Shown here one piece after another: positions 12,146 through 23,900 of a stretch of 64,000 nt of DNA. The notes beneath the pieces are model-generated. The model was given only the letters and a program-made list of their open reading frames with translations. It was not told where the DNA came from and searched no databases. The position numbers were made by a program, and so were the translations under genes. Origin of the DNA: Tethya wilhelma (Eukaryota > Porifera > Demospongiae > Tethyida > Tethyidae); contig CAXIPT010000001.1 of the NCBI GenBank assembly GCA_964030475.1, positions 7,027,179 through 7,091,178 of the forward strand, in the 5' to 3' direction. How positions within the stretch are numbered: position 1 is the first letter of the stretch; every line of letters begins with the position of its first letter.

Positions 12146-12831
12146 CTACGGCTGTCTCATTCGAGATGTGAGTGGCAATGTTTTATGCAAGCTTTACCGG
12201 ATCATGGAAGTATTTAGCACAATAGTATAGGAATTTGAAGGGGGAATACCATAATTTGTGCATATACATACATCAAATTTTTGTGTGGACTGCTCTAAGC
12301 TTATGCAGTTAGGTCTACAACCTATAGTATCTGTCAAGGCTTTAGCTGTCTTTGTTCACTACAGGGCGATGTTTGGATTTGTATGGAGCTGCTTGACTCC
12401 AGCATGGACAAGCTGGCCAACAGAGTGTACAATGAACTCAAGACCACCATTCCCGAGAGAATTCTGGGCAAGATGAGCATATCTGTATGTTCTGTGTACC
12501 ACTATACAATTATACACTTATTGAGTATATTACACGGGTCTTACAATATTTTGAATTGGACTCTCTTCTTCTCTTTAGGTTGTCAGAGCATTGAATTATT
12601 TAAAGACAGAACTATCCATAATACATAGAGGTATGTACCTTAGTTTCTAATTATTGCACACTCTTAGTAACTATTCTTCTGTTGTGTGTTTCACTGTAGA
12701 TGTTAAACCATCCAACATATTGATCAGTGAGCAAGGAGAGTTCAAGCTATGTGACTTTGGAATCTCAGGTCATCTCGTGGACTCCATTGCAAAGACAATG
12801 GAAGTGGGTTGCAGACCATACATGGCGGTGA
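12142..12831 (+). repeat. 690-bp duplicated block, copy B
   Basis: Same sequence as 1452-2141. Its left edge abuts a (CA)n tract (about 12103-12141) directly, in the middle of MKK exon 4, so that exon has no acceptor here. Its right edge continues into the correct donor GTGAGT and the rest of the kinase gene. Confidence 0.93.
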
Positions 12832-13231
12832 GTTCAGGGTCTTATATCATGAGCTATGCTAGGAGTGGACATTCTGTGTTAAGATAGTAGGAAAATAGAT
12901 AGTAGAAACAGTCTCATTGTAAGGTTTTCCCGTTTTTTGTTTTCATTGGGTGTTGAAGTAGATCAGTGGTAGAAAAAAAGGGTCTAGTTTGATAGACTAG
13001 TGTTTGGAGTCAAAGTCCTGAGAATGAGGCCATAGCTAGCTTGTTACAATCCTTTGACAACATCTGATGTGTGTTGGTTTTGTTACTCTACAGCCCGAGA
13101 GGATTGATCCCAAGAGAGCAGATAAAGGTTACACCATCCAGTCAGATGTATGGAGCTTTGGAATCACTTTGGTATGTAGCCTCTGGATGTGAAGCTTTGA
13201 AAGCATGGCAACAAGTCTCACTATTTATATG

Positions 13232-13278
<47 letters not shown>

Positions 13279-13942
13279 GTTAGAGGTCACTTTGGGTACA
13301 TTTCCGTATGGAAAGTGGTCGACAATTTTTGAGCAGCTAAATGCGGTGGTGAATGGTCCTCCTCCCAGACTCCCTGAAGATGGCAGATTCTCTAAAGAGC
13401 TAGTAGAGTTTGCAACTGCTTGGTAAGATGAGGACAAAAATTAGCCTGTGTTAGCTCTCTAAAGATTTAATAGCTTTATATAATCATAATAATCATCTTG
13501 TTTCTTTTCAGTTTGATAAAGGATAATGACTCTAGACCGAATTACGAACAGCTCCAGGTACATTGTCATCCTAAATAAACTAAAGTAATAAGACAGTTAG
13601 ACCTGGTTCACAATATGACGCGTTGGCACACGTATTAGTATTTTATATTGGTGATGCAATATGTTGATGTAGAATTAGAAACAGTTTCTAAGTACACATT
13701 TGCTACGTTATGTTGTTGCAGTGTTGTTGTATTTTAGCGTGCGAAATTTGTTTATGTGACGCAATGCGACGCAACTCAAAAATATTGAGAACCAGCCATT
13801 TAATGATTTAGTGCTATAATTGCTGGCAAAAGATAATACTTCCATGCTCTGTGCCCTTTTGTAGGAACTTGAGTTCTTTAAGAAGTATGAAAGAGAGGAA
13901 GTCAATGTAGCAGAGTGGTATCAGTCAGTAAGGAAGACTTGA
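12142..13942 (+). CDS. MAP kinase kinase (MKK4/6-type), 3' exons, locus B
   Basis: Carries the C-terminal part of the kinase begun at 196. Exons: 12142-12167 (partial, no acceptor), 12365-12484, 12579-12630, 12700-12827, 13094-13171, 13280-13422, 13512-13557, 13865-13942 (TGA stop). New parts: APE-type [31 protein letters not shown] and the C-terminal [19 protein letters not shown]. Exons 1-7 of locus A plus the last four exons here sum to 1065 nt, an ordinary 354-residue MKK with no frame conflict. Neither locus alone is complete. The simplest reading is one gene whose exon 4-7 region appears twice, flanking an insert. Convergent with the NHL gene at 14133. Confidence 0.88.
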
Positions 13943-14132
13943 AGAATTTAAAGATACTAATTATTATTGTTGCATTACTATAGATATAATTATTACATGA
14001 ACACCCTCAATGTACGTATATACACACATTGACACTAGCAAAAAAATATATATAAACAAGTGTTTTGTTTTCTTCATAGTAACTTCTCTATTGTAATAAC
14101 ATATTTTTTGTAATAATTATTCACAACTTTCA

Positions 14133-17111
14133 TTAAAATTTGCCTATAAGATTACAAGCATATACACGAGAGGAGTGGTCTTCACAAATATAAAGAATTC
14201 CGTTCACATTGTCTACAGCTATTCCACAAGGCCACTTATTAAAGCCAATGTTTGTCAGATATGTAGTAACTTCAAATTCCAGGTTTTCATAATATTCAGT
14301 GACTGTTGAGGACACTGAAACACCTCTTCCAGCAATCTCGCCAACATACACAATATTATTGTCAGAGTCAATTGCAATACCACATGTACTCGACATTTTT
14401 ATTCTCGTATTTTCACCTGGAAATAGCACTTCTTCAAAGTATGGTCCTCCTCTAAAGACTTCGATGTAGCCATAACCATATGCATCAGTTACATACACGC
14501 TTCCAGAACTATCAAATGCTATATCTGTGGGAGAGAATTCTTTGCTGATATGTGCACTGCGAGGATCACGTCGACTGCCAAAGGAACTGGAGAATGAGAG
14601 GTCAGGGTTCAGAATCTGAATAAGACGGTTTCCCCGATCTGCTACATACACTTTCTTGCTATGAGGATGAATGGCAACACCAACAGGATGATTAAATTGT
14701 TCAAATCTACATGTCCTAGTAAGGGCCGCAAAAGAAACAAAGTTACCCTCATGATCAAATTTTTGTATTCGATTGTTGTCACGATCTGCTACTAATATGT
14801 TGTCATCATCATCCACAGCTACTCCACAAGGCCACTGAAATTCTCCAAGTTTTAATCCTCTTGAGCCAAATGTTCTCAGTTTCTCTCCACTTGGACTGAA
14901 GATTGAAATACAGTGACCACCACTCTCAGCTACTATGATTTCACCTCTCTGATTGGTGGCTATTCCACGAGGACGCTTTAACCCATCAATGATCGTTAAA
15001 AATCTATCATCACATTTTAGCTTTACTTTGAGAGGAAATGGACTTCCTTTGATCTCCTCACCATTAAATTTGATGTGTAGATCATGTCTACCGTGAATTT
15101 GTGGTATGTAAATAATATGATACACATTATCATTCACCTTTAGTTCACAATTGATCTTCGAAGCATTAATCGCTGACACAAGAACACATTCAGCATCAAC
15201 CTTAGTGGCTTTACAATCTTTTCCTTCAGTGTCTACAGCTTGGACAATTACAGTAGATTCCTTTCCAACAGTGCCTGCCCTAGTATTTGCTGGTGGCTCC
15301 TTTACATAGCATCAAGAAGGAGCTAATTCTTCAAGGTAAACTTTACCAAACTCCATACATAATGCCGACAGGTAAGGATCAGCTAGAAACTTTATACGTG
15401 GGAGGTCTTGAGTGTTGACAAACTCTAACAAGCTATTTAGCTCAGGATCATCTTTTATATGGTCAGACTGTTGCTCAATTACTTCTTTAACTCTAGATCT
15501 GGGGGAGCCATCCAATAACAAGCTTTCATTCGCAATTGCTTGCAGTAGAATTTTTTTCAGTATAGGCCCACCAGTTTTTACCAGTGCTGTAGCCTGTTGT
15601 TGGTTTAGTTTCACCAAATTGTCTACAGATTGAAGAAGCTTCCGTTTTCTTTCCTCCAGTATGCCGTGAAGATTTTGAAAACTTTCACAGATTAGGGCTC
15701 TAACATCTGATTCCGCATACCTATGTGTAGCCTTCTTTTCACTTTTGTCATTCATCGATAATTTTTTCAGCTGCTTGTACAAATCTATCTCGACAGATGT
15801 TGTTTTAAATGCACTGATGGGTGTATCTCTGTTTTGTCTCTTAGATTTTGAAATACTCCTTCCAAGAGAAGATGTCTTGTTCACTTCAGAACAACAAGGA
15901 ATGTCCTGATAATAAATAATAATAATGAATGAAATCAGAATCCCATATATAAATTATATCTATACTCCATATTATCAGGATTACTTTCCAAATTTCATGG
16001 TCATTATACCTCAACCCAGAAAATATTTACAATCTACAGTAATACTGTATAAGTAAACTAAAGATATTCAAACGGGCGTGGAAACCATGCTGATTCCTGC
16101 AAATAGGATATTAAATAGAACAATGATCTTACCAGTGATCACAATACAGTACTCATTCTGAGAAACTATGTTTCCTAACAATGCATGCAAAGAAAACAAT
16201 AATTACTAATATGATCCAAGAGTCAGATCTGTACATGATATACATATTAGGGTGATCATTCTCTAGGGTTACGGTTTAGTTGAGTTTTTCCATGGATGCC
16301 CATAAGCTTACTCAACCAGTACTAGTTGAGTCAAGCTACATGTACTTTCTTTCTTTTCTTTTTTTTAAAAAAAGATGGTAGACTAAATTAGCATGTAGGA
16401 TACTAATCAATAAATTTCTGTATTCCTACATGGAGTCAGTCTAATGTTTCATATTATGTACATCAAGTCTGCACACGAAGTATATACCTACTGGCTATAG
16501 AGAATTTTGACCAGCAACTCTGATGGAGTTACATACCTGAAGACTTGTCTCAGTGGTACTACTTGCTTGTGCATTTTTTCTTGAATTAATAGCCATACAA
16601 TGACTATCAGTAGTTGCCAAGGTGTCACGGTTTCTCCGTCTAGCCTTCAATATCACACGAGCTTGAGGCAATGTAGCTTGAGGTTGGCTTGTTTTGCGGC
16701 AGTAGTATTTATAACGGAGTTCCTATTCAGTACAAGATAATATAATAATATTATAAGCAATTGTAAATGTTTTACAGCTAATATAATTATATTGTTCAGT
16801 CTTTTATGAACCCTCCGTTTAATTATTAGCTATAATAATTATGGTACAGATTCAGAATATATAATAATAATATTTATCATTAATTTTTGTTGTTGCCACA
16901 GTCAAATCATGGATATTATAGCTATAATATCCATGGTCAAATCATTGTTTGTGCTTACTTCTAGGCTTTCTTCAAATTGTGATACTGCTGAAAAACAGTG
17001 GAAACGCGTAGAAGTAGTCAACAGCTGGCCATGGTGGGAATCATTTTCTGTTTCTCCTTTAGCAGGCCTTAACTTAGCATCAGTGTCAGCTACATACTCA
17101 GCCATCTTCAT
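14133..17111 (-). CDS. RING-less filamin/NHL-repeat protein (TRIM-NHL relative) with in-frame UGA
   Basis: Exons on the minus strand: 17111-16959, 16722-16537, 15905-14133, all joined in phase 0, giving 703 codons including one UGA at 15314-15312. Layout: a novel N-terminal 113 residues with no RING or B-box cysteine pattern, helical/coiled-coil region (RKRKLLQSVDNLVKLNQQQ), a filamin-type domain (GRHDLHIKFNGEEIKGSPFP), then about six NHL repeats (GIATNQRGEIIVAE, GVAVDDDDNILVADRDNNR) forming a beta-propeller. It aligns along its length with the TRIM-NHL protein at 41158, except for the N-terminus. The UGA sits just before CYVKE, where the paralogue has KCYVS. It may be a premature stop, an error, or readthrough; translation from a downstream Met would yield a filamin/NHL-only protein. 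Confidence 0.75.
16908..16935. repeat. 28-bp perfect palindrome
   Basis: CATGGATATTATAG is followed directly by its reverse complement, flanked by CAAAT-type direct sequence on both sides. It lies in the first intron of the NHL gene, just after the donor. It could form a cruciform or be a dimeric protein site; no function can be assigned. Confidence 0.8.
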
Positions 17112-17151
17112 GACAGGGGATCTACCGCGTATACGCGTACCGTCCGTATAA

Positions 17152-17427
17152 CAAGCACACGTGATTAATTTAAAATGTGATGATTTGGAAGTGGCAGAAG
17201 CAATTAAGGAATGTATGAAGGATCAGTGATCCACTTATCTGTATCAGGGTCGGTCAGTTAAAGTGAAGAAAAACAACAGCATTTTATCTGCTGTTATTGA
17301 GGATTCCTCTTTTATTTCTCGCTTATCGTATGATAATCTGTATTTCTATGCTACAGCTAAAGTTTTTGTTAAACTTGTTGACACTGGTGATATTAGAGAG
17401 TTTCAAGTCCGAGATGTAATCATATAG
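17152..17427 (+). pseudogene. 92-codon open frame with one UGA, unrecognised
   Basis: Between stops at 17149 and 17425 the frame is open for about 92 codons except a single UGA at 17227-17229. The residues look protein-like: NLKCDDLEVAEAIKECMKDQ before the UGA and GRSVKVKKNNSILSAVIED, NLYFYATAKVFVKLVDTG after it. No start, introns or family could be recognised. It may be a remnant of a transposon or captured gene. It lies upstream of, and divergent from, the NHL gene. Confidence 0.35.
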
Positions 17428-17641
17428 GCAATTTTTGTTGTTGTTGCTGTTTCATTTTGTTTTGTTTGTGTTTGTTAAATACTTAAATAAGTAACTTAAT
17501 TTTGTAGTATTAGTCTGTTGTGCCTCTTGTTGGCATGTTTCATTACAATTACAATTTGATATGTCACGTATCACGATCACTCATTGAACGGTGTCATGCA
17601 TGTTAATAATTAGGTACATGATAATATATAGTTTCTTTCTA

Positions 17642-20545
17642 TTAGTTTTCTAAAGGTTTCTTGTTTCTTATCTTGTCAGGGACCTAGATAAACAGGAGAA
17701 ACACTTAATTATTACCCGACTTGATGCACAATACTATCCCATACTATGTTTTGATCTCTTACCATGGGATGTGTACGTATCTCCATCAATTTTGTTCTCT
17801 TTTCAGCAACCTTTAACAAGTGCATACAAAACTATATATACAACCTTCCTCTCATTGCACATTTACAATAGCCAACTTGTCGACATTTCACAATGGAAAT
17901 GTTGCTGGACTGATCTAACAAAACATAAATAAAGCAGTACTTTTCACAAACCTCATTTGGTGATGCAATGTACTGGTCGATGTCTGGGTCGAGGCTGCTG
18001 AGAGTGTCCTCGTCCTCCTCCTCATCTGAGGGTGGATGGTACGGCTCCAATAGAGTAGCCACTGGAGAGTCTGATGCACCAGGACCCTCACTGGAATGAC
18101 CGTGGTCTTCACTGCTGTCATGGAGATCAGTGATGTACAAGGTCACAGTAAATCATAGCAGTCATGGTAACACAACACACTACGTACATATTTCGATCAG
18201 GATCAGATAGGAGGAAGGTCTTGTTCTTAATGATGACTGATACGTATTTATGAATGTTGCGCCTTGAGATTTCTTTCGAGTCCACTTTCGGACCTGTGAA
18301 TAAAAACATCGACCATAACCATGCATCTTACAGCCAGGATACTAACCACTCATACCAATGGATGGTAGCTTCTGAGCAAGTTTTACCAATGCACTTTTTA
18401 GTTGAGATAAACGCTGAAATCACAAGTGTGTGTGCAGTACAATCATTACTCCTCTCCTCCTAGTAATAATAAACCACTTACTGTTTCCAGTCCTGCCCCT
18501 TGCACAAAACTTTCTTTTCCTATAATTTCAGTCCATTTCTCCTGAGAGAATAAAAACATATAATATCAATCTTGACTTCTCTGCACCTTTTGTTGAAAGG
18601 AGCAAAGTCAACCACTCAACATACATCAAACCATTGTTTAGAAAGTGACTCCAATGCCAGAGCAAGCAGAGCATAGTCCAGAAAGGTGTGACTACAAGGA
18701 AACAACCAATAAGACCTTCACTGATACGACAGTAATGGGCTGTTGGCTCACTACACAGTTACTACTCACTAGAAACGGTGGATCCGAATGTCCTTGACAA
18801 GTTCTTTCAATCTGCACGGTCAACCAGTTTCAAAGTTTGCATTCAAAGAATGTCATGACATTGATTGCACGTGCATGAAAATTTCAAAATTAATGGTCTC
18901 TTACAAACAATCATGAACCCAAAGGAACCCTTCCAATGTCGTACCCAATACCACTTAGAGCTATTTTAGGGATTCTTTTGCTCTAAGATGTAGTGTAGGC
19001 TAGGCTGTCATGCACAAATTGTCAGCAAAATTGATAAGGGTACACGTACATGCCTACTACCTCCCAGTTCACAAGGCTAGGCACCTGCATGAGAGGCATG
19101 GCCTTTTGTACAGGTATAGTAACTTACTCCAATGCTATCTTTTTGGCTTCCACTTTTTGTTCTAGTGGAACACTGGATGGAAGTCTATCAACCACTTCTT
19201 GCATCTTTTTTTCATCAGATGCTTGAGGTCTTGAGATCACCATGGATGATTTTTGCTTTAACATTTTGACTGTTCTACATAGAAACTTGTAATTGATGCC
19301 CATCAATGGCTGCAGACAATAGTAATATTACGACTGATTTACATGACTGGGCACATGGCGGTTACACCTATAAATAGATCGCTCACCCCGACTTCTCTAT
19401 AACTAACAGCTGCTGAGGTCCTTTCAAGGCCAATGAAAACTAGTCTATAGATACAAACACCATTTTAAATTTAAACTATAATATGTAGGAGATCTTTGTC
19501 AATTGCTTACCCTGAAACAAATCTCTTCATGTTGTAGCTGACTTTTTTATCCTTATGCAAGAGAGACAGACCTTGTTCAAAACACTGAAAAGTACACAAA
19601 ACCACTGATCAACCAATAGAGCTAGCTAGCCTCATAAACCAGGCCTTCCTCACTTTGCTTGGTTTACGAGGCTACAAGAGAGAGAGAGCAACAACTCTAT
19701 TAACACACACATACCAGCTTTGTTTCATGTTCTGGGAGGCGAACCTTGCTTGCCATATCTTTAAGGAGCTTTTTAAATTTCATCTGCAATTAATTTTAAT
19801 CAATCATAGAATTAGAACATTTCCAAGTAACAAATAATCACCATACTTCTTTGACTTTCGGGTACTGTTTAACTTCATAAAATTTTCCTTGGTTCATAGG
19901 GCCATTAGCACTAAAGAACAGTGAAAGTAATTCACCCTTTGAGGTGCAGAACAGATCCACATTAGTCTAGTCTTGAATCAGGCCCATTTGAAAGGATGAC
20001 CTGTGACCTTGGGATCCAAGACTAGATTAGGTAGCTACTATGAAAATTCTAACACCAGAAAGATTTTAATATTGCTCTTGGTGTGAAAAATTGTTTCCAT
20101 GTCAAACGACACTTGAAAAAATTACTAGTTGGAGTGCATTTCATAACCTGCCACACAGAATGAGTAATCAGCAGGGGTGTACTTGGATTTAACAAGGGAA
20201 GAGGCAGAAATATAGGGATCTGGGGGCATGACTCAAGTACCAGGAACTCACATTGTTCGGATATCTTTGACAGAGCCAGTATATTCTTGAGCATTACCTC
20301 CAAGTTGTGCTTCTGTATATGACCCACAATTCTCACACACCTACGGAAGAGTGCAAGTGAGTTTAAAGTGGTAAAGGGTCAAGGGTGGGTCTATCAACCA
20401 TTTTGTTGGCTCTATACAAAATATAGCAGACTATTGATAGTCTCTAGGTATAGTATAGCACACTCACCAATATTTCCAAGGCTCCGTGAGTGTCAGGATT
20501 CAATTTAGAGCCACCACAGGTCTTACATGAAAAACCAGACGCCAT
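17642..20545 (-). CDS. BRF2: TFIIB-family Pol III initiation factor, BRF2-like
   Basis: Predicted nuclear TFIIB-related factor; BRF2 recruits RNA polymerase III to type 3 promoters such as U6. Fifteen minus-strand exons: 20545-20468, 20340-20252, 19910-19847, 19783-19715, 19584-19511, 19444-19387, 19309-19128, 18811-18770, 18691-18625, 18541-18482, 18413-18356, 18293-18188, 18114-17952, 17810-17763, 17683-17642. They sum to 1200 nt, 399 residues (human BRF2 419). N-terminal zinc ribbon: CKTC at residues 7-10 and CENC at 28-31. The middle has the size and helical pattern of cyclin folds (VRLPEHETKLCFEQGLSLLH; PLMGINYKFLCRTVKML). The acidic C-terminus has DIDQYIASPNEVAEKR, like the conserved EIEQYLRTPQEV of BRF2. 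BRF1 also carries a DIDxYI-like motif, so the paralogue call is less sure than the family. Confidence 0.72.
19627..19674. repeat. 48-bp hairpin with TAGCCTC-type ends
   Basis: TAGCCTCATAAACC (19627-19640) and GGTTTACGAGGCTA (19661-19674) are near-perfect inverted ends around a 20-base centre. It lies in an intron of the BRF2-like gene and belongs to the same family as 3125-3185. Confidence 0.7.
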
Positions 20546-20970
20546 TTCCAGTGATTGCTTAGTCAGCATAAATCTCAGGAGGCGGGGTAACTGTCATTTC
20601 CTGCAAGCCACTGTACAACTGCATCTAAACTAGGAAAGGAAGTATTGTTCACTTTGTCACGAACTGGCCTGTATAAGGAGGTTCTGTGACCAGAGTAAGT
20701 GCTTTATTTGGAGGGGAATGGTGACTGTGAATCTTACACAAAGCCAAAGGAGACCTTAGACTGTCCTCATAGCCAGGCTCATACTACATTACAAGACACT
20801 AGTATTCTTCAAACCACTGAAGAAAGAAGATATTTTGTAAGCTTACTGTGAAAGTAAGTCATTAATTTTGATATATAGTAGAATCATAATACAATCATTG
20901 CAACTCATAATCATGATTATTAATTTTATCTCTTGTGTTCACAGCAGCTAGCACTGAGCAAGTAGACAGC
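20546..20970. promoter_or_regulatory. Divergent intergenic region, BRF2-like / beta-helix protein
   Basis: 425 bases separate the start codons of two head-to-head genes. A likely 3' splice acceptor (pyrimidine-rich, TTGTGTTCACAG) ends at about 20944, so the right gene probably has a 5' UTR intron. No consensus core promoter element is obvious. Confidence 0.5.
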
Positions 20971-23900
20971 ATGTTTCTGCAACAGACAAGCTCAGTCTTA
21001 CTCATACTACTCTGTGCAGTGTGCCTGACAGTGATACCACATTGCTCTGCTAATGCACGTAGACTCATTGTACAACCTTCATGCAATGCCACCAATTCAA
21101 CTGCAACCAGTCAGTTAGATAACAACACTCACTGTTACACACTCGATGAAGCACTAGTAGGGCTAAACTCCAATGATTCTCTCATTCTCTTGCCTGGAGA
21201 CCACATTCTGACCACCTTCCACATCATCGATGGAAATGTATCATCCATCATCAACGTGTCTATCATTGGCGATTCAGACGATCGTAGTAGTGTTGTGATA
21301 AGCTGCAGTGAAGGAGTCGGCCTTGTGTTCCTCAACACTGACTATATAACCATCTCTGGTGTAACCATACAGCAATGTGGACTCAACATAAGCAACTTTG
21401 AGGAGGCTCTAGAAATTGCTCGACAACGAGTCGACATTATTTTTGCCCCACTAGAAGATTTTTCAGCAGCTATTTTCTTGTGTAACTGTTGGTATTTGCT
21501 AATGGAGAATGTTTCAATCCAGGACAACATAGGCTATGGTTTTGTTGCTCTGAACCTTAATGGCAATGCAACTTTTCGAGAAATTTTAGTCGATTCTAAC
21601 TTTCCTACTACTTGTGCAGTGTCATTGTCCAGCTATAGCTCTTCAGGGGGTTCTGGGGGTGGTATGCTCATCATATATCAAGACTATCATCCTGGACAAA
21701 TAGCAAATCTTCTTGCTGGAGCTCAATTCACACTGACTTTCGAAAATGCTCGCATCAGCAATAACTATGCTTGTAGGCTGGATCTGCTTGCAGAACTGTA
21801 TAATAAACTAGCAAGAAGTATTTCTACAGCTCCTAGTGCTGATACTATTGATTTCATTGGTGCTGGTGGACTTTCACTATTTCTAGCGCAAGGGCATTAT
21901 CATGTGGATGCAACATTTCAATCATGTATTTTTGAGAACAATTCGAGCACCTACAATGGAGCAGCCCTGGAAATAACACAGTTTGAAGCTTCAAATGACT
22001 CTCATGTGACTATTTATGATTCACTATTCTTAAACAATGGTGGTGGCCTTGCCCGCATATATGGTCATGAAGCACTAGACCCAGCTGGAGCCCTTCTGCT
22101 AGTCTATTATTCCCAAATCCCTACTCAATACAGCAGTATCATTGCAGCTTCACAATTTCTTGGTCACGAACCGAGTTCAGTAAAAGTCTACAGGACAAAT
22201 TTCACTGGTAACACAGCGATAAATGGAGGAGGGATGACAGTGTTCTCATATGGACCATCTGTTGGTTTCATTCAAGATGTAGTAGTCGTAGAAGATTGCA
22301 TATTTATAGACAATTCTGCTGAGCATGGTGGTGCAATCTTTGCAACTGAAATCAGCTACAGTGGTTTTGAACCAGGAGTGCAAATCATATTCAAGAACAT
22401 TGATGTGAGGGACAATAGCGAGTTAAATGTTTCGACTGGTATTGTTGATATCAACTTTCTCAATGTGACGTTCAATGGAACAAATCTGTTTTCTCATAAT
22501 CGCGATACAGCTCTAACACTATACAATAGTGTGGCAAGGTTATCTGGCACTATGGAGTTTGCACACAACATTGGAGCAACAGGTGGAGCCATACGTCTCT
22601 TAACTGAATCCTACCTTGTTCTCACCGGTGACGTTGATTTGACTTTCAGGGAAAATGTCGGATTAATTTACGGTGGTGCCATCTTTGTTGATTTTGATAC
22701 AATTCGTTTCAATCTTTATGACTGCTTCATGTTCATTGATAGGATTGATCCTTTCTGCAGCCTCTTTAATACTTGCAGTCGTCCGCAAGATTACAAAATC
22801 AGTATTAAATTCATCAACAATACCGCTCCGTTTGGTGGTATTATTTATGGCTCATCGTTCTCCAATTGTCCATGGGTGAATGATAATGAATTTTTCTTCA
22901 GCCAAGATCTAAATGGACACGAAAAGGCTCAAATCATCAAGGAAAACTTGGAGATTATTCGAGATTGGGTAAAGTTTTATCCTGATATAGATTTCACAAG
23001 TAATAACTCTCTCAATTACATCAACACAGTTGCCTTTGATGTGATAAGTGATCAACACAAAACCAATACTGAGCCTCTAATGTACTATGTGATGCCTGGT
23101 GAGGAATTCACTGTGAACTTGAATGCCTTTGATCAACTTCTTCAACCTATACCACTAACAATTTTCTCAAGAATCTCACCACATGACGGAAACGATATTT
23201 TTGCTGAGTATGCCTATTCTTCTATAGGGGAAACTGATCGTTACCTCCTGCCAGGTGTAAGGGAGTACTCAACAGTCCCCATCACTGTCTTTGGTCAAGA
23301 GAACACAGACCACATTGTGACGATCACAAGCAATGAAGCGCAAGTTGAATTCAACTTTACTGTCATTTTGACTCACTGTGCTGTTGGGTACGAATTCAAT
23401 AAAAACTTCACTTTAAATTCTGATCTCACTGAGCAAAGATGTGTATGTGCCATAAACAAAGTAATACCAACCATTTCCTGTAATAATGATGGAACTCTGA
23501 ACTATCCAGTTGACGATTGGATTGGAGTAGATGAAGACAGCAACTATATTATTCATGAGTGCATCTTTGACTACTGTGAAGAGAATGTGACCCAGTTGAG
23601 CCTCAACACGCCTAATGTTCAATGTAGGAATCATCGCTCGGGAATCTTATGTGGACGCTGTGAAAAAAACTATAGTCGTATCATTGGACAAAGTGGTTGC
23701 CAACTTTGCTATAACAACAATGCATTGGGTCTCATTATTTTGTTTGCTGCTCTAGGTATTCTACTGGTCATTCTAATCACAACCTTCAATATTACCATCA
23801 CCAGTGGCTATATCAATGGATTCATATTCTATGCCAACGTTTTTTCGATCTATAATTATGATTTGCTTCCTTCTACCAATAATTTTGGAATTCTGGCCTC

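Noticed and set aside
15312..15314. Selenocysteine codon
   Set aside because: No paralogue has Cys at that position (it has Lys) and no SECIS-like stem was recognised, so Sec recoding is not supported.
20049..20336. 95-codon minus ORF beginning MRIVGHIQKHN
   Set aside because: Out of frame with the BRF2-like exon 2 (VCENCGSYTEAQLG) that it overlaps, and mostly intronic.
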